NCBI GenBank assembly: GCA_030737875.1
Contig: CM060915.1
Span: 631,534,786 to 631,598,785 of the forward strand
Length of the DNA: 64,000 nt
Direction: 5' to 3'
DNA from: Allium sativum
Taxonomy: Eukaryota; Streptophyta; Magnoliopsida; Asparagales; Amaryllidaceae
The position numbers and the translations under genes are program-made. Below the pieces are notes generated by a model. It did no database searches, was not told the DNA's origin, and saw only the letters and a list, made by a program, of their open reading frames with translations. The number at the start of each line of letters is the position of its first letter. The first letter of the stretch is position 1. Below, piece by piece: positions 48,205 to 62,100 of this stretch.

Positions 48205-48465
48205 ATTTTTCTAACGCCTTAAATTTTGGAAAAATTTCGCCATAACCTCTCCTGCACCGGGAGCATCGGGAAATCGCAAATAGCTTTCCCGGTCCTTCTA
48301 ATCTCAAAAAGAAAAAGAAAAAGCCAAGCGGCTAGCCAACAGGCTCAAAATCATCACCCAAACAAATCAGTAAATGTGTACCTATTTGTCGGGCACAAAA
48401 TTTTATTCCTCTTCTCTAGCCCCTTTGCTATAACCTGTTCAATGAATATTGCATGTACATATATA
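48205..48465 (-). other. Internal-domain module captured inside LTR S2
   Basis: From about CTAACGCC to CCTGTTCAATG this segment matches, in the same orientation, the internal domains of A (about 23325-23585), T and B, including the purine run AAAAAGAAAAAGAAAAAG and GCCAAGCGGCTAGCCAA. Solo LTR S1 of the same family does not have it at the corresponding place. It carries no supported gene. Confidence 0.8.
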
Positions 48466-48734
48466 TACAGTTCTTATCATTTATCAATTTCTATTCGACT
48501 TCATATTTGATTTCTATTTGGTTTAAAAACTCCATTCATTCTAATGTTACATAAATAGGTGCAAATCGTTTCATTAGCTAATTAATGAATATTTCAACTC
48601 ATATATGTTTATTTTGAACAAGTGGCTATTTTTAACACTTCACATTTCAACGATTTATGCATACAATAAAAATGTGATTTTTATTGTAAAACAATTCATT
48701 TCAAAACACTATTTTTCTATATAGTTCATATAGT

Positions 48735-49360
48735 CGATAAAAGGTGATTTTTATTATCAAACAATTTATTTCAAAATATGAATACCATTCAACACATGAA
48801 TTTCTAATCAACGAATGAATATCAATTCAACACATGAATGTTTTCTATGGTTTTTATATATAGATAAAAATGTGATTTTTATTATCGAACAATTTATTTC
48901 AAAATATGAATACCATTCAACACATGAATTTCTAATCAACGAATGAATATCAATTCAACACATGAATGTTTTCTATAGTTTCTATATATAGATAAAAATG
49001 TGATTTTTATTATCAAACAATTTATTTCAAAATATGAATACCATTCAACACATGAATTTCTAATCAACGAATGAATATCAATTCAACACATGAATGTTTT
49101 CTATAGTTTCTATATATAGATAAAAATGTGATTTTTATTATCAAACAATTTATTTTAAAATATGAATACCATTCAACACATGAATTTCTAATCAACGAAT
49201 GAATATCAATTCAACACATGAATGTTTTCTATGGTTTTTATATATAGATAAAAATGTGATTTTTATTATCGAACAATTTATTTCAAAATATGAATACCAT
49301 TCAACACATGAATTTCTAATCAACGAATGAATATCAATTCAACACATGAATGTTTTCTAT
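48735..49360. repeat. 128-bp tandem repeat, 5 units (S2)
   Basis: The phrase AATTTATTT(C/T)AAAATATGAA recurs at 48763, 48891, 49019, 49147 and 49275, exactly 128 bp apart. Units are almost identical. S1 has only loosely similar, non-tandem sequence. Confidence 0.95.
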
Positions 49361-49717
49361 TCAATGAATAAATATAGTTTAAGCAAATGAAAATAATTCA
49401 AACACACGAATATTATTCAAAATTTCGGCAGCATAACGGCAGGGTAGTTAAACCGGCACCGTCCCTAGTACGGCTCCTCGCTCTACCTTAAAACCTCGCG
49501 GTTTTTGACAATGGGGATCATGCATCTAGTTCGCACGCAGGCGGCATGTATATATTTATTTCATTTCCACAAACTAATCCTATGTGGTTTCAACCAAATA
49601 TTTTCCAATCACAAACGGGTATTTTTCAACCACAATCAACCAATATCAATCACAAACAATCCCAAACAACCATTCGCTATCAATCAATTTTCACAACAAT
49701 TTCAACCAATAAATATC

Positions 49718-49734
49718 GTCCATGGTTTGTGGAC
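49718..49734. repeat. Conserved small hairpin in S2
   Basis: GTCCATGGTTTGTGGAC with intact stem; flanking C and G extend it by one pair. Confidence 0.55.
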
Positions 49735-49904
49735 GAGGGGCGTATATATATATATATATATTTATATATAGCAATACACTTTTATTTTCAATCACATATA
49801 TATAATTTTTAAATCAGAAATCTCACCAATAGCTATCCAACTGCACGACACTTCCTTAGAGAAATCTTCGCCTTTCTGTCGCTTTCGCCCGTATTCTCTA
49901 CATA

Positions 49905-50099
49905 TGTAAAAATCGAATTTTTACTACGCTATTCAATATATAAAAATATGATTTTTACTTCGACTTTCAATATATAAAAATCTGATTTTTACTTTTACTT
50001 TCAATATACAAAAATCTGATTTTTCCTTTTACTTTCAATATATAAAAATCTGATTTTTCCTTTTACTTTCAATATATAAAAATCTGATTTTTCCTTTAA
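49905..50099. repeat. 35-bp tandem array of short hairpins (S2)
   Basis: Units around ATATAAAAATCTGATTTTT, each with a small AAAAATC/GATTTTT inverted repeat. Related in design to the 34-bp array of A. Confidence 0.85.
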
Positions 50100-50285
50100 A
50101 ACAAAATCAGTTTTAACTTCTTTTTAAAAAAACAGTTTTAACCTTTTAAAATTCAGTTTTAATCTTTTTAAAAAAACAGTTTTAACCTTTTAAAATTCAG
50201 TTTTAATCTTTTTAAAAAAACAGTTTTAACCTTTTAAAATTCAGTTTTAATCTTTTTTAAAAAAACAGTTTTAACCCTTTTTTTT
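50094..50285. repeat. 44-bp tandem repeat (S2)
   Basis: About four units alternating AAACAGTTTTAACCTTTT and AAATTCAGTTTTAATCTTT. Confidence 0.88.
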
Positions 50286-50394
50286 AAAAAAAATCTGTTT
50301 TTACTTTTAAACAAATTAGTATTCACCTTTAAACAAATCAGTATTTACCTTTAATTGAAAAATCATTAAAAATAAAATAACAAAACAAAATACT

Positions 50395-50750
50395 TACAGA
50401 GGGGGGGTTTCCGCAGTTCGTCGGAGGTGGCTTCGAGGCGACGGCTCGGGTTTCGAACGGTGGAGCGGTGGCTTCGATCGATGGAGGGGGGGAACAGGCG
50501 GAGGCGTGGGTCTTCGACGAGGCGATGGCGGTCGTCTCCGTCTTCGACGGGGTTCGCGCGATTAGGGGGCTTCGGGGGTTGCGCTAGGGTTTCGAACGGG
50601 GAGGCGGCTGAAGGCGGCGGTGGCGTTCGCTTCAGGGGGGGCGGCTGTCGATGTCTTTAGGGTTTTTTTTTCTCTTCTATTTCGAACTGTCTAATGAATC
50701 GGGGGGGGGGGGGCAAGCAGAAGAAAAGGAGGGAAGAATATTTTTTTTTT
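50395..50750 (-). promoter_or_regulatory. GC-rich island, S2
   Basis: GC-rich stretch with G runs between the AT-rich arrays and the U3 block. Frames across it are not conserved with S1. Confidence 0.5.
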
Positions 50751-51609
50751 TATTATTTAATTTTTGCAAAAAGGTTGACTTTTACATACGACCTCGAAAC
50801 GAGGCCTACCGCCTGTCGTCCATAGCGTTTTACCCCCATTCCGAACACAATGGGATATGTATCGCAAGCTGATTTGATCGTTACAATCAGTTTCCGTTGA
50901 ATTTACATTTAAATCACTATATTGAATTTTAAACGTACATTTCAAATTACCGGGGCCACATACTAACTAGAAAAATTCCAGAAAAATATTTTCTAGCTTC
51001 GTATTGACGATACGGTCCTAACAAAACTAGTTTCGTCGAATTCTGAGACCGTTGGAAAAATGGCCAATTTCCAGTCGATTAAAATCAACAGAAACTGGTC
51101 AAACGCGTTTTCCTTTGCCACGCTCACATATTGATTCGAAAAATTATGAAATTTGAAACCTAACAATAACTTGACAATACGGATCTAACAAAAGTGGTTT
51201 CGTCGAAATCCGAGGTCATTTGCAAAATGTCCATTTTTAAGGGCCTGAATTCCATAGCGACTATTCAGTATTTTCAACTGGACATATCTTTTGATTCCCG
51301 CTATCAAATTTCGATTGGTCAGATTCGTTAGAAAGATATTCACTAACAGATTTAAATATTTTTGGTTTCACTAAAATCCGGATTGTTTTGCACCCGGTAC
51401 ATTCAATTGAAGTTTGAAATCGAATTATCGAACTACCGCGCTATTTTCAATTCTATATATAATTATAATTAATTATATTCGTTTTCAAATGTCGATTCAA
51501 ACTCAGTTTTCATCGCCATTATTTTAAATATTTATTTTAAATATTTAAAATCCATTATTTTAGCCAATTTAAATTTTTTAAATTGGTTCAGATTTTCTGG
51601 GTCGTTACA

Positions 51610-51614
51610 GATAC
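51610..51614. other. Target site duplication of S2, right copy (GATAC)
   Basis: Identical to 45899-45903. Removing S2 and one copy restores GCTCTGATACCAAC followed by the T LTR, exactly as at 59166-59179. Confidence 0.92.
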
Positions 51615-54600
51615 CAACTGTGACGAAAAGGAATTTCGCTCGGTTCGAACCAGTCGCTAAACCGATCCAGGCCGTTCGAAACGCCCTATCGTTTGAGAAC
51701 AAGACAAAACAGAACGCATACGAAAGAACATTTCACTGTGTATCACAACAATGCATCAGATTACAAGAATATACAGAGTATAAATGAATAAATATTACGC
51801 AGAAATATCAGAGATTTAAATTACATTTAAATACATAGCAGCGGAAAATAATACAATACACAACTAGAAGGAGATATACAGATACAAAGCTTTCCGGATA
51901 TCGTTCCAGCTGTAAACCAGGATCCTGTGAATATAAATCTGCCAAACCAAAACTACTAGCTGCCCGCGTCAAAATAAGGGCACCCAGAGTTTAGGTCAAA
52001 ACAATAAACTCCAGGTCAGTCATGTGACTGGTGTGAGAACTAAAACAGTTAATATTTATTTTAAAGTTAGGTAAATCAAGGGACCACGCCGTATAACACG
52101 GAATGGGTTTCCTCCCAAGAATACCAGTGCATAAAACAAACAGCGCAATGCTAAATAGAGAAAAATGAAGCTGTTATAAGACCCAGGTCCTATCACACAA
52201 TGCAATGCAAGCCGGGGGATAGGGTTTTCCCTTATAACAGCCAAAGAATGCTTGATACATTTAAAACAAATCATTTGATAGTATTATAAGTGCATAGTGT
52301 ATAAAACAACTTTCAAATCATAAGTATCAATCATAGGCGGCATGAGCGTCCCATGCCACTATGTCGCCATATATAGGTTTACAAATAAAACCGCAAAGTC
52401 ACGTATTTGGAAATTGGATTTCCGTCTGTGAACCGAGGCTAGGGATCGTCCTCACCGAATTCGTGACTCTCTAGCCCGAGCCACAGGCAAGCGCGCAGGC
52501 AAGCCTTTAGATCGTCAGGGCCGATCCACCGATGTGGATTATCATGCCTGAACACTACGTTTCCCCGCCCTTTGGGGCATAAATGAGCCAACGAATGGCT
52601 CCATCGGACCCGGATCGTCCGATCTAACCGAGGCGCCTCGCAACAGCAACAACCACACAGGTGAAATGTATATAAATGTCAGGGCTGGTAGGTCACTGAC
52701 ACCACCCTAGCTAGAAAGAAACGCATGCCCTCCCTGAGGTCCTCTCCCGTTTTTTGGTTCACAACCGGGGTGCGAAACTCGCGAAGTAAACGTTACACAA
52801 AGCTACGCCACAAAGGTCGTGCTTTGATCATCACTACAAGACTTTGCTTTTCAACGGAAGGCTCGATCAATTGCCACTTAGGCATGCCACACAGGCAATT
52901 CACTCCATGCGTTTGATATCCATCAATATATAACCCCTGAGCTCGTACGTCTCAGAGAAGGGCGTTAAGCAAGAGAATAAATTCTCCGCCGCCAAACAGA
53001 TATATATTTAATAGAGATCAATCACACGGACTAAAATCCAATGTCAGACACACAGTCCATTTGCAAGTCCGTTCTGGGTCTGAACGAAACCGGAGGCACC
53101 TGGTACCCCGCATATCCATCGATCTCCAAATACGTCTGGACGATCACCAACTGTTTCCATCTTCTTGGGTGTATAGCCCAATCAAGATCATCAGTAATCA
53201 CCCAAACGACGTGAAGACTTCCGGTCTTCGACCATCGTCTTCATCTTCGACTTATCTTCGTATCAGTTATTCAGAATGGGATAAACCCGGACTTTCCGAA
53301 TAACTCGCGTATATTTTAAATAAGTGTTACACAAACACAATACATGCCTCATTCCAATTCATCAGTCACTAACCATAAATTAATCAAGAGAATAATTTCT
53401 CAAATATTAACCCCGAAGGCCGAAACCAACATCAGATCAATATCAAGAAAACCATTCTACTTAGCTAACCGACAGTTAGTTTCTAAATTTCACATTCATA
53501 GGCAAAGGTTCCCATTAATTTTATCCAAGATAAATCCTTTAAATTTATTCTTTAATCTATTTTTGAATATCAATTCAAACTAGTCGGGATTAACGAACCT
53601 TACCGAAGTAATCATTTGTTTTAATTTCCCAATCCCAACCTATTCATCCCATGATGTAAAACTGGTTATACTTCATAATCTAACACCACGGTGTTATCGG
53701 TAAATTCTATTACCATTTCACGTTCAAATCTAATTAAAGATTTAACTATCGCCTGGAGTAAAACTGGTGATACTCCATTCTCGATATTTCCAATCTAATT
53801 AAAGATTCATTAAAACTCCACTTAGTTTTAATCGTTAACTGGGTTGAAGAATCAATGTCATTTAAAACACGGTTCACGATAAACCCAAAACCACATTCCA
53901 TTAATTATCGGGTTAAAGAACGAGTGTTATTTAAAACACTGTCCACGATAAACCCAAAAATCAATATCCATTCAATTAAATATTATTTAATTGGTACACT
54001 TCATTAAATCCAAATAAAAAGATTTAATCTTTTCTCTACTGGGTTCAAGAACAGTGTTAGTGAAGACACCATTCACAACAAACCCAAATCACATTTGATA
54101 TTCAATATAAGGCTCTGAATAGAAAATATATATCGGCTTATATTCAATATCAAATTCTACGATTAACAAATGTCGTATTGGAAATAACGATATAAATATA
54201 TATCTTTCAAATTTCCATAACAACATCTGTATAATCACGAATTCCAACATCGAAATATTCCGAGGACAATTTCGATTCAAATCCACTCCAATGCAATCAT
54301 TGGAAATTCTGGTTATTTTTAAAACCCTTTTCAAATTCAATTTATTTATTTAAAAATAAATAGAATTGTAATTTTAGTTCAAAACTAGTTCATTTCGATA
54401 AAAATCTATTTTTATTTTTTCAAATACGGAGTTTTTCATCCCAATTTTTCCCAAATCATTTCTAATGATTTTACGCAAATTATTACTATTTTTAATAATT
54501 TTATCAAGGCCTGTACAGTCGATTTCCAACAATGGCCATCGAACTGCACTTACAGCGACCTTTTTCGAATTTGATTTGGACGTATCTCCAAATCCAACCG

Positions 54601-54984
54601 TTAGATTTTGAATTTCTAATATTCGTTAGAAAGCTCTTTTCGATACGAACCCAACGGTTCTGGTTTTAGGAGAATCCGACGGTCGGATCCCCGTAATGTC
54701 CGTTTGAAATAAATGGTCGAAATTCACGAACTGCCGCGGCGCGGCGCGTTCTATTCAGGCCATTATATTATATATATAATATATATAATATATATTTCGT
54801 CGATTTCTATTTAAAACGAATTTTATAAATAGTTTTTAAATTCGTTTCAAAATTCATTTCAACTTCCATTTCAATTCAAAGCAAAATTGAATTCTTCTTT
54901 ATAAATTCGTTTTAAAACTCATTTCTATTCAATTCAAATTTCAATTCAATTTGAATTCATTTCACTTCGTTTTAAATTCAATTC

Positions 54985-55280
54985 GAATTCGTTTTCAATT
55001 CGATTCAATTCAAAGTGGTTTTCTATTCGATTCAATTCAAATTGGTTTTCTATTCAATTCAATTCAAATTGGTTTTCTATTCGATTCAATTCAAATTGGT
55101 TTTCTATTCGATTCAATTCAAATTACAATTCAATTTGAATTCAATTCCATTCGTTTTCGTTTTCTATTTGATTCAATTCAAATTGGTTTTCTATTCGATT
55201 CAATTCAAATTGGTTTTCTATTCCTTTTCAATTCAATTCAAATTGGTTTTCTATTCCTTTTCAATTCAATTCAAATTCAT
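54985..55280. repeat. 27-bp-type tandem repeat (T LTR 2)
   Basis: Counterpart of 41690-41960, same unit order. Confidence 0.85.
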
Positions 55281-56175
55281 TTTAAATCAAATTTAAAAAC
55301 GAATATAATCGATATAAATATCGTTCGCGTCATAATGGCGTCAATCTAATCAACACGGCTTCATATATTTCTATTTTCAAATATTCTATTTCAAATATTT
55401 CTATTTCAAATATTTCGTTTCAAATATTTTCGTTCAACACATGACTAATCTCAATGGATGAGTATAGTCAACACATGAACCTTTATTTTATAATATTCTT
55501 TATTTTCTAAATTGGAATGAGGCCCAATCAATTACCATATAATGTTAATTATATGGGTTTTCTACAACACATGTATTCAATAACAACGATGAATAATCAA
55601 CCATCATCCAAAGTGCATTCTACACTGTATAAGCATCAAATATAAATATTCAACGCTTATAACAGCCTGTCAATCAATCGATCGACATACAGCTAAACAA
55701 TCGGGATTAGTGTACGTCAAATATCATCCCAATACCCGTGTGGGGTTTCAAGCAATCAAACACAGATTTTTTATTTGTGCAGTTGGGCGATGTGTAAAAT
55801 TTATCGTCCCAATCAATGTCCTTCAAATAGGTGTACATAAACAAACCGTCAGGTTTGTAAATGAATATTTATTTATTCACATTCACGTTAAAAATTATAT
55901 TTTTAACAACCAAAATATTTTATTCAAACTATGAATATTCTATTCGGTTCATTTATTCAATAAAATGATATTTTTATTTTTCTAACATATTTTAGAAAAT
56001 TCCGGGGACATAACGGCACGATACTAGAAACGGGACAAGGCCTAGCCTTATCCCCGGTCTAGTGAAGGCCCACGCCATTCACACATCAATCAAGTCAATT
56101 TCATTTCACCAAACAATTCCATTCAAACCAAATAATCTAACCAACTACACAACCAAACAATTAAACAAACAAGCC

Positions 56176-56192
56176 ATCCATGGTCTGTGGAT
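56176..56192. repeat. Conserved small hairpin in T LTR 2
   Basis: ATCCATGGTCTGTGGAT, same compensated form as in LTR 1. Confidence 0.55.
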
Positions 56193-56869
56193 GACGGGTG
56201 TCGGGTGCTAGTAAACACCGTCTGCATCCTAGTATATATATATATATAACTAGAAAAATTAAATTGAAAGGTGAGAAGTTCTCACCGATAGCTATCCTAA
56301 CTCCACGGCACTTCTAATGCAGGAAATCTTCACTGTTCTCGTCTCATATCACTTTCTTCGCCCGTAGCCACTACATATATAAAAATCGAATTTTTACTTC
56401 GCTATTCAATATATAAAAATCGAATTTTTACTATGTTATTCAATATATAAAAATCTCGCCTTTTCAAATATGAAGTTTTCGCCTTTTCAAATATGAAGTT
56501 TTCGCCTTTTCAAATATGAAGTTTTCGCCTTTTCAAATATAAAGTTATATTTTCACTTTCAAAGATTTCGACTTAAAAGTCACATTTTTATTGTTCCTAC
56601 TACGTAAAAGTCATATTTTTACCCCACTACATATGTAAAAATCTCACCTTTCTCCATTTAAAAATATCGTCTTTCTTCCTTCAAAAATCTAATCTTTTCT
56701 ATTTTAAAAATCACGTCTTTTCTATGACAAAAATCTAATCTTGTTTCGTTTAAAAATCTAATCTTTTGCCATATACATACATATAAATTTCAGATTTTAA
56801 TTATATACATATATAATAAAACTGAAAATAAATAAATATAAATAAAATAATAAAAGAAAAATTCACTGG

Positions 56870-57215
56870 GATGGTGGCGGGATGTAGCTGCGGCGGTTTT
56901 GGTGGCTCGGGGTTTTAGGGGGGGGACTTCCTCGAACTGGAGGGAGAAGGGGGTACGGTGGGGCGACTGACGGCCTGGGGGGAGTGCGATGGTAGTGGGA
57001 GGAGGGGAAGGTGGCGGAAGTGGGAGGGAGGGTTCGCGCGGCCTCTGATGGCGGTGGAGGAGAGGAGGAGGTCGGGGAAGAAGAAGAAGGGGCGGCGGCG
57101 GCTACTCCCCCCTGGCGGCGTCACGATGGTCGATTGGAGGGGGAGGGGCGTCGATTCTTTTTTTTATCTCTTATTTTCGATCTGAAGAATGAACGGGGGG
57201 GCCAGAAAGATAAAG
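56870..57215 (-). promoter_or_regulatory. GC-rich island, T LTR 2
   Basis: Counterpart of 43585-43935, with small indels in its G runs and repeats that shift the open frames. Confidence 0.5.
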
Positions 57216-58140
57216 GGGAGGGAGATATTATTTATTTATTTATTTTTTTTCTTTTTATTTTTTATTATGAAAAAAAAGTTGACTTTTACATACGAACTCG
57301 AAACGAGGCCCACAGCCTGTCGTCCATAGCGTTTCACCCTCATTCCGAACACAATGGGATATGTATCGTAAGCTGATTCGACTATTTCGATCAGTTTCCG
57401 TTGGATTTACATTTAAATCGCTATATTGAATTTTAAACGTACATTTCAAATTACCGGGGTCACATACTAACTCTATAAATTCTCGAAAAATATTTTCTAG
57501 CTTCGTATTGACGATACGGTCCTAACAAAACTAGTTTCGTCGAATTCTGTGACCGTTTGAAAAATGGCCAATTTCCAGTCGATTAAAATCAACTGAAACT
57601 GGTCAAACGCGTTTTCCTCAGCCCCGCTCACATATTGATTCGAAAAATTACGAAATTTGAAACCTAGCAATAACTTTACATTCCGGATCCAACAAAACTT
57701 GCTTCGTCGAAATCCGAGGCCGTTTGCAAAATTTCCATTTTTAAGGGCCTGAATTCCATAGCGACTATTCAGAATTTTCAACTGGACATATCTTTTGATT
57801 CCCGCTATGAAATTTTGATTTTTCGGATTCGTTGGAAAGATATTCTCAATTAGGTTCTATTATTTTTGGTTTCACTAAAATCCGGTTTATTTTGCACCCG
57901 GTACATTCAATTGAAGTTTGAAATCGAATTATCGAACTACAGGGCCATTTTCAATTCTATTTATAATTATATATAATTATTTATATTCTAACGACGACGT
58001 ATATAATATATACGTTCGAATTATATTCAAAATAAATTTCTCGTCGATTTTATTTAAAATAATTCATTTTAAATAATCAAAATTCGCTAAAATTGCCAAA
58101 ATAAAAATTTTAAACTGGCCCAGATTTTCGGGTTGTTACA

Positions 58141-58158
58141 GTCTCCCCTACTTAAAAC
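58141..58158 (-). other. Polypurine tract of T, unit 2
   Basis: Minus strand GTTTTAAGTAGGGGAGAC before the LTR start TGTAACAACCCG. Confidence 0.88.
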
Positions 58159-59165
58159 TTTTCGTCCCCGAAAAGGAACAAAGTCGAAAGTGGTTTGATT
58201 AATCAACTCTACGTTCGATCTGGCTTTCATTCTCTAACCTTTCAGTTTCTGAGAATTTTCAAATTCTTCAAAAATTTGGCTAACACCCTAAATTTTCGAA
58301 AAATTTCGCCATAACCTCCCCTGCAATGGGAGCATCGGGAAATCTCAAATAGCTTCCCCGGTCCTTTGGATCTCAAAAAGAAAAAGAAAAAGCCAAGCGG
58401 CTAGCCAATAGGCTCATAAAATCATCGTCACCCAAACAAAACAGTAAATTATGTAGTAAACATGTACCTATTTGTCGGGCAAACAAATTTTATTCTCTGC
58501 TCTAGCCTCCTTGCTATGACCTATTCAATGTAAGTACATGTATATGCAAGCAAATGCGACCAAATTTCAATACAATTCATTATTCGATCAAATTAGGCAT
58601 AATGGTTCAAAATTTAACCAACAACTAAACGAACAACACAAACATCAATCAATTAGTGGATTAACGTTTCAAATTCATAATTTTGATATATATACAAAAA
58701 TCAGATTTTTGATGCCAGTTCACAACAATGTGTTCTAACTATATACGTTTTGGTTCTCACACCAGCCTGATGGAAATATATAGATATCACACCTTCGTCA
58801 CTCGAAAATAATTACTGGTAACGCTGCAGCATTATCAGAATCATCCCCGGGCAACTAGAATGTGATTCTATATCTACCCAATATATTAAAACTTTGAATA
58901 TACGTTTGCAAGGCGTATATGCAAATTCTTTATATACTGAATTGTCCAAAATCAATACAAATAAATAATCAAATATGAATATTCGATTTAGATTTTCAAA
59001 ACTAGATTTGTTTTCACTTTAAAAATATACTCTTCACACTCGTTCTAGGATACTACTGATCCTATCTCTAACGAGTCATTCTAATTGGATATTACTAATC
59101 CAATATCTGATGAATTCTTTCGTATGGTTCTTAGGTACCTTGTTCTCCGAGCTTTGTAAACCAAA

Positions 59166-59177
59166 GCTCTGATACCA
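59166..59177 (-). other. Primer-binding site of T, unit 2
   Basis: Minus strand TGGTATCAGAGC, exact, two bases from the LTR end at 59180. Confidence 0.93.
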
Positions 59178-62100
59178 ACTGTGACGAAAAGAAATTTCGC
59201 TCGGTCCGAACCAGTCGCTAAACCGATCCAGGCCGTTCGAAACGCCCTATCGTTTGAGAACAAGACAAAACAGAACGCATACGAAAGAACATTCACTGTG
59301 TATCACAACAATGCATCAGATTACAAGAATATACAGAGTATAAATGAATAAATATTACACAGAAATATCAGAGATTTAAATTACATTTAAATACATAGCA
59401 GCGGAAAATAATACAATACACAACTAGAAGGAGATATACGGATAGAAAGCTTTCCGGATATCGTTCCAGCTGTAAACCAGGATCCTGTGAATATAAATCT
59501 GCAAAACCAAAACTACTAGCTGCCCGCGTCAAAATAAGGGCACCCAGAGTTTAGGTCAAAACAATAAACTCCAGGTCAGTCATGTGACTGGTGTGAGAAC
59601 TAAAACAGTTAATATTTATTTTAAAGTTAGGTAAATCAAGGGACCACGCCGTATAACACGGAACGGGTTTCCTCCCAAGAATACCAGTGCATAAAACAAA
59701 CAGCGCAATGCTAAATAGAGAAAAATGAAGCTGTTATAAGACCCAGGTCCTATCACACAATTCAACGCAAGCCGGGGGATAGGGTTTTCCCTTATAACAG
59801 CCAAAGAATGCTTGATACATTTAAAACAAATCATTTGATAGTATTATAAGTGCATAGTGTATAAAACAACTTTCAAATCATAAGTATCAATCATAGGAGG
59901 CATGAGCGTCCCATGCCACTATGTCGCCATATATAGGTTTACAAATAAAACCGCAAAGTCACGTATTTGGAAATTGGATTTCCGTCTGTGAACCGAGGCT
60001 AGGGACCGTCCTCACCGAATTCGTGACTCTCTAGCCCGAGCCACAGGCAAGCGCGCAGGCAAGCCTTTAGATCGTCAGGGCCGGTCCACCGATGTGGATT
60101 ATCATGCCTGATCATTACGTTTCCCCGCCCTTTGGGGCGTAAATGAGCCAACGAATGGCTCCATCGGACCCGGATCGTCCGATCTAACCGAGGCGCCTCG
60201 CAACAGCAACAACCACACAGGTGAAAAGTATATAAATGTCAGGGCTGGTAGGTCACGGACACCACCCTAGCTAGAAAGAAACGCATGCCCTCCCTGAGGT
60301 CCTCTCCCGTTTTTTGGTTCACAACCGGGGTGCGAAACTCGCGAAGTAAACGTTACACAAACTACGCCACAAGGGCCGTGCTTTGATCACCACTACAAGA
60401 CTTTGCTTTTCAACAGAAGCCTCGTTCAATTGCCACTTAGGCATGCCACACAGGCAATTCACTCCATGCGTTTGATATCCATCAATATATAACCCCTGAG
60501 CTCGTACGTCTCAGAGAAGGGCGTTAAGCAAGAGAATAAATTCTCCGCCGCCAAACAGATATATATTTAATAGAGATCAATCACACGGACTAAAATCCAA
60601 TGTCAGACACACAGTCCATTTGCAAGTCCGTTCTGGGTCTGAACGAAACCGGAGGCACCTAGTACCCCGCATATCCATCGATCTCCAAATACGTCTGGAC
60701 GATCACCAACTGTTTCCATCTTCTTGGGTGTACATCCCAATCAAGATCATCAGTAATCACCCAAACGACGTGAAGACTTCCGGTCTTCGACCATCGTCTT
60801 CATCTTCGACTTATCTTCATATCAGTTATTCAGAATGGGATAAACCCGGACTTTCCGAATAACTCGCGTATATTTTAAATATCGCGTATATTTTAAATAT
60901 GTGTTACACAAACACAATATACGCCTCATTCCAATTCATCAGTCACTAACCATAAATTAATCAAGAGAATAATTTCCCAAATATTAACCCCGAAGGCCGA
61001 AACCAACATCAGATCAATATCCAAAAAACCATTCAGCTTAGCTAACCGACAGTTAGTTTCTAAATTTCACATTCATAGGGAAAGGTTCCCATTAATTTTA
61101 TCCAAGATAAATCCTTTAAATTTATTCTTTAATCTTTTTTTGAATATCAATTCAAACTAGTCGGGATTAACGAACCTTACCGAAGTAATCATTTGTTTTA
61201 ATTTCCCAATCCCAACCTATTCATCCCATGAAGTAAAACTGGTTATACTTCATAATCTAACACCACGGTGTTATCGGTAAATTCTATTACCATTTCACGT
61301 TCAAATCTAATTAAAGATTTAACTATCGCCTGGAGTAAAACTGGTGATACTCCATTCTCGATATTTCCAATCTAATTAAAGAATCATTAAAACTCCACTT
61401 AGTTTTAATCGTTAACTGGGTTGAAGAATCAATGTCATTTAAAACACGGTTCATGATAAACCCAAAACCACATTCCATTAATTATCGGGTTAAAGAACGA
61501 GTGTTATTTAAAACACTGTCCACGATAAACCCAAAAATCAATATCCATTCAATTAAATATTATTTAATTGGTACACTTCATTAAATCCAAATAAAAAGAT
61601 TTAATCTTTTCTCTACTGGGTTCAAGAACAGTGTTAGTGAAGACACCATTCACGACAAACCCAAATCACATTTGATATTCAATATAAGGCTCTGAATAGA
61701 AAATATATATCGGCTTATATTCAATATCAAATTCTACGATTAACAAATGTCGTATTGGAAATAACGATATAAATATATATCTTTCAAATTTCCATAACAA
61801 CATCTGTATAATCACGAATTCCAACATCGAAATATTCCGAGGACAATTTCGATTCAAATCCACTCCAATGCAATCATTGGAAATTCTGGTTATTTTTAAA
61901 ACCCTTTTCAAATTCAATTTATTTATTTAAAAATAAATAGAATTGTAATTCTAGTTCAAAACTAGTTCATTTCGATAAAAATCTATTTTTATTTTTTCAA
62001 ATACGGAGTTTTTCATCCCAATTTTTTCCAAATCATTTCTAATGATTTTACGCAAATTATTACTATTTTTAATAATTTTATCAAGGCCCGTACAGTCGAT

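Larger units (their letters stand above)
45904..51609 (-). mobile_element. Solo LTR S2 (family C) inserted in the PBS of T
   Basis: 5706 bp from TGAGACGACCCG to GGGTCGTTACA with a perfect GATAC duplication and no PBS or PPT inside. Its U5 region resembles S1. In plus order it contains a conserved U5 part, a captured internal-domain module (about 48205-48465), a five-unit 128-bp array, further AT-rich arrays, a GC island at about 50395-50750 and the U3 block (about 50757-51609). The insertion splits the PBS of T and would block first-strand priming of that unit. Confidence 0.92.
51619..58140 (-). mobile_element. Array T, LTR 2
   Basis: 6522 bp from TGTGACGAAAAG to GGGTTGTTACA, near-identical to LTR 1 and 3. 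It differs in the 23-bp array (four units), in a small unit near 55380-55420 and in scattered bases. GC island at about 56870-57215. Plus- and minus-strand frames shared with LTR 1 and 3 reflect recent duplication. Confidence 0.92.
58141..59179 (-). mobile_element. Array T, internal domain 2 (intact, 1039 bp)
   Basis: Uninterrupted internal domain between LTR 2 and LTR 3, near-identical to internal domain 1. PPT (58141-58158) and PBS (59166-59177) are both present on the minus strand. It carries the shared module at about 58260-58530. No protein domain is visible. Confidence 0.92.
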
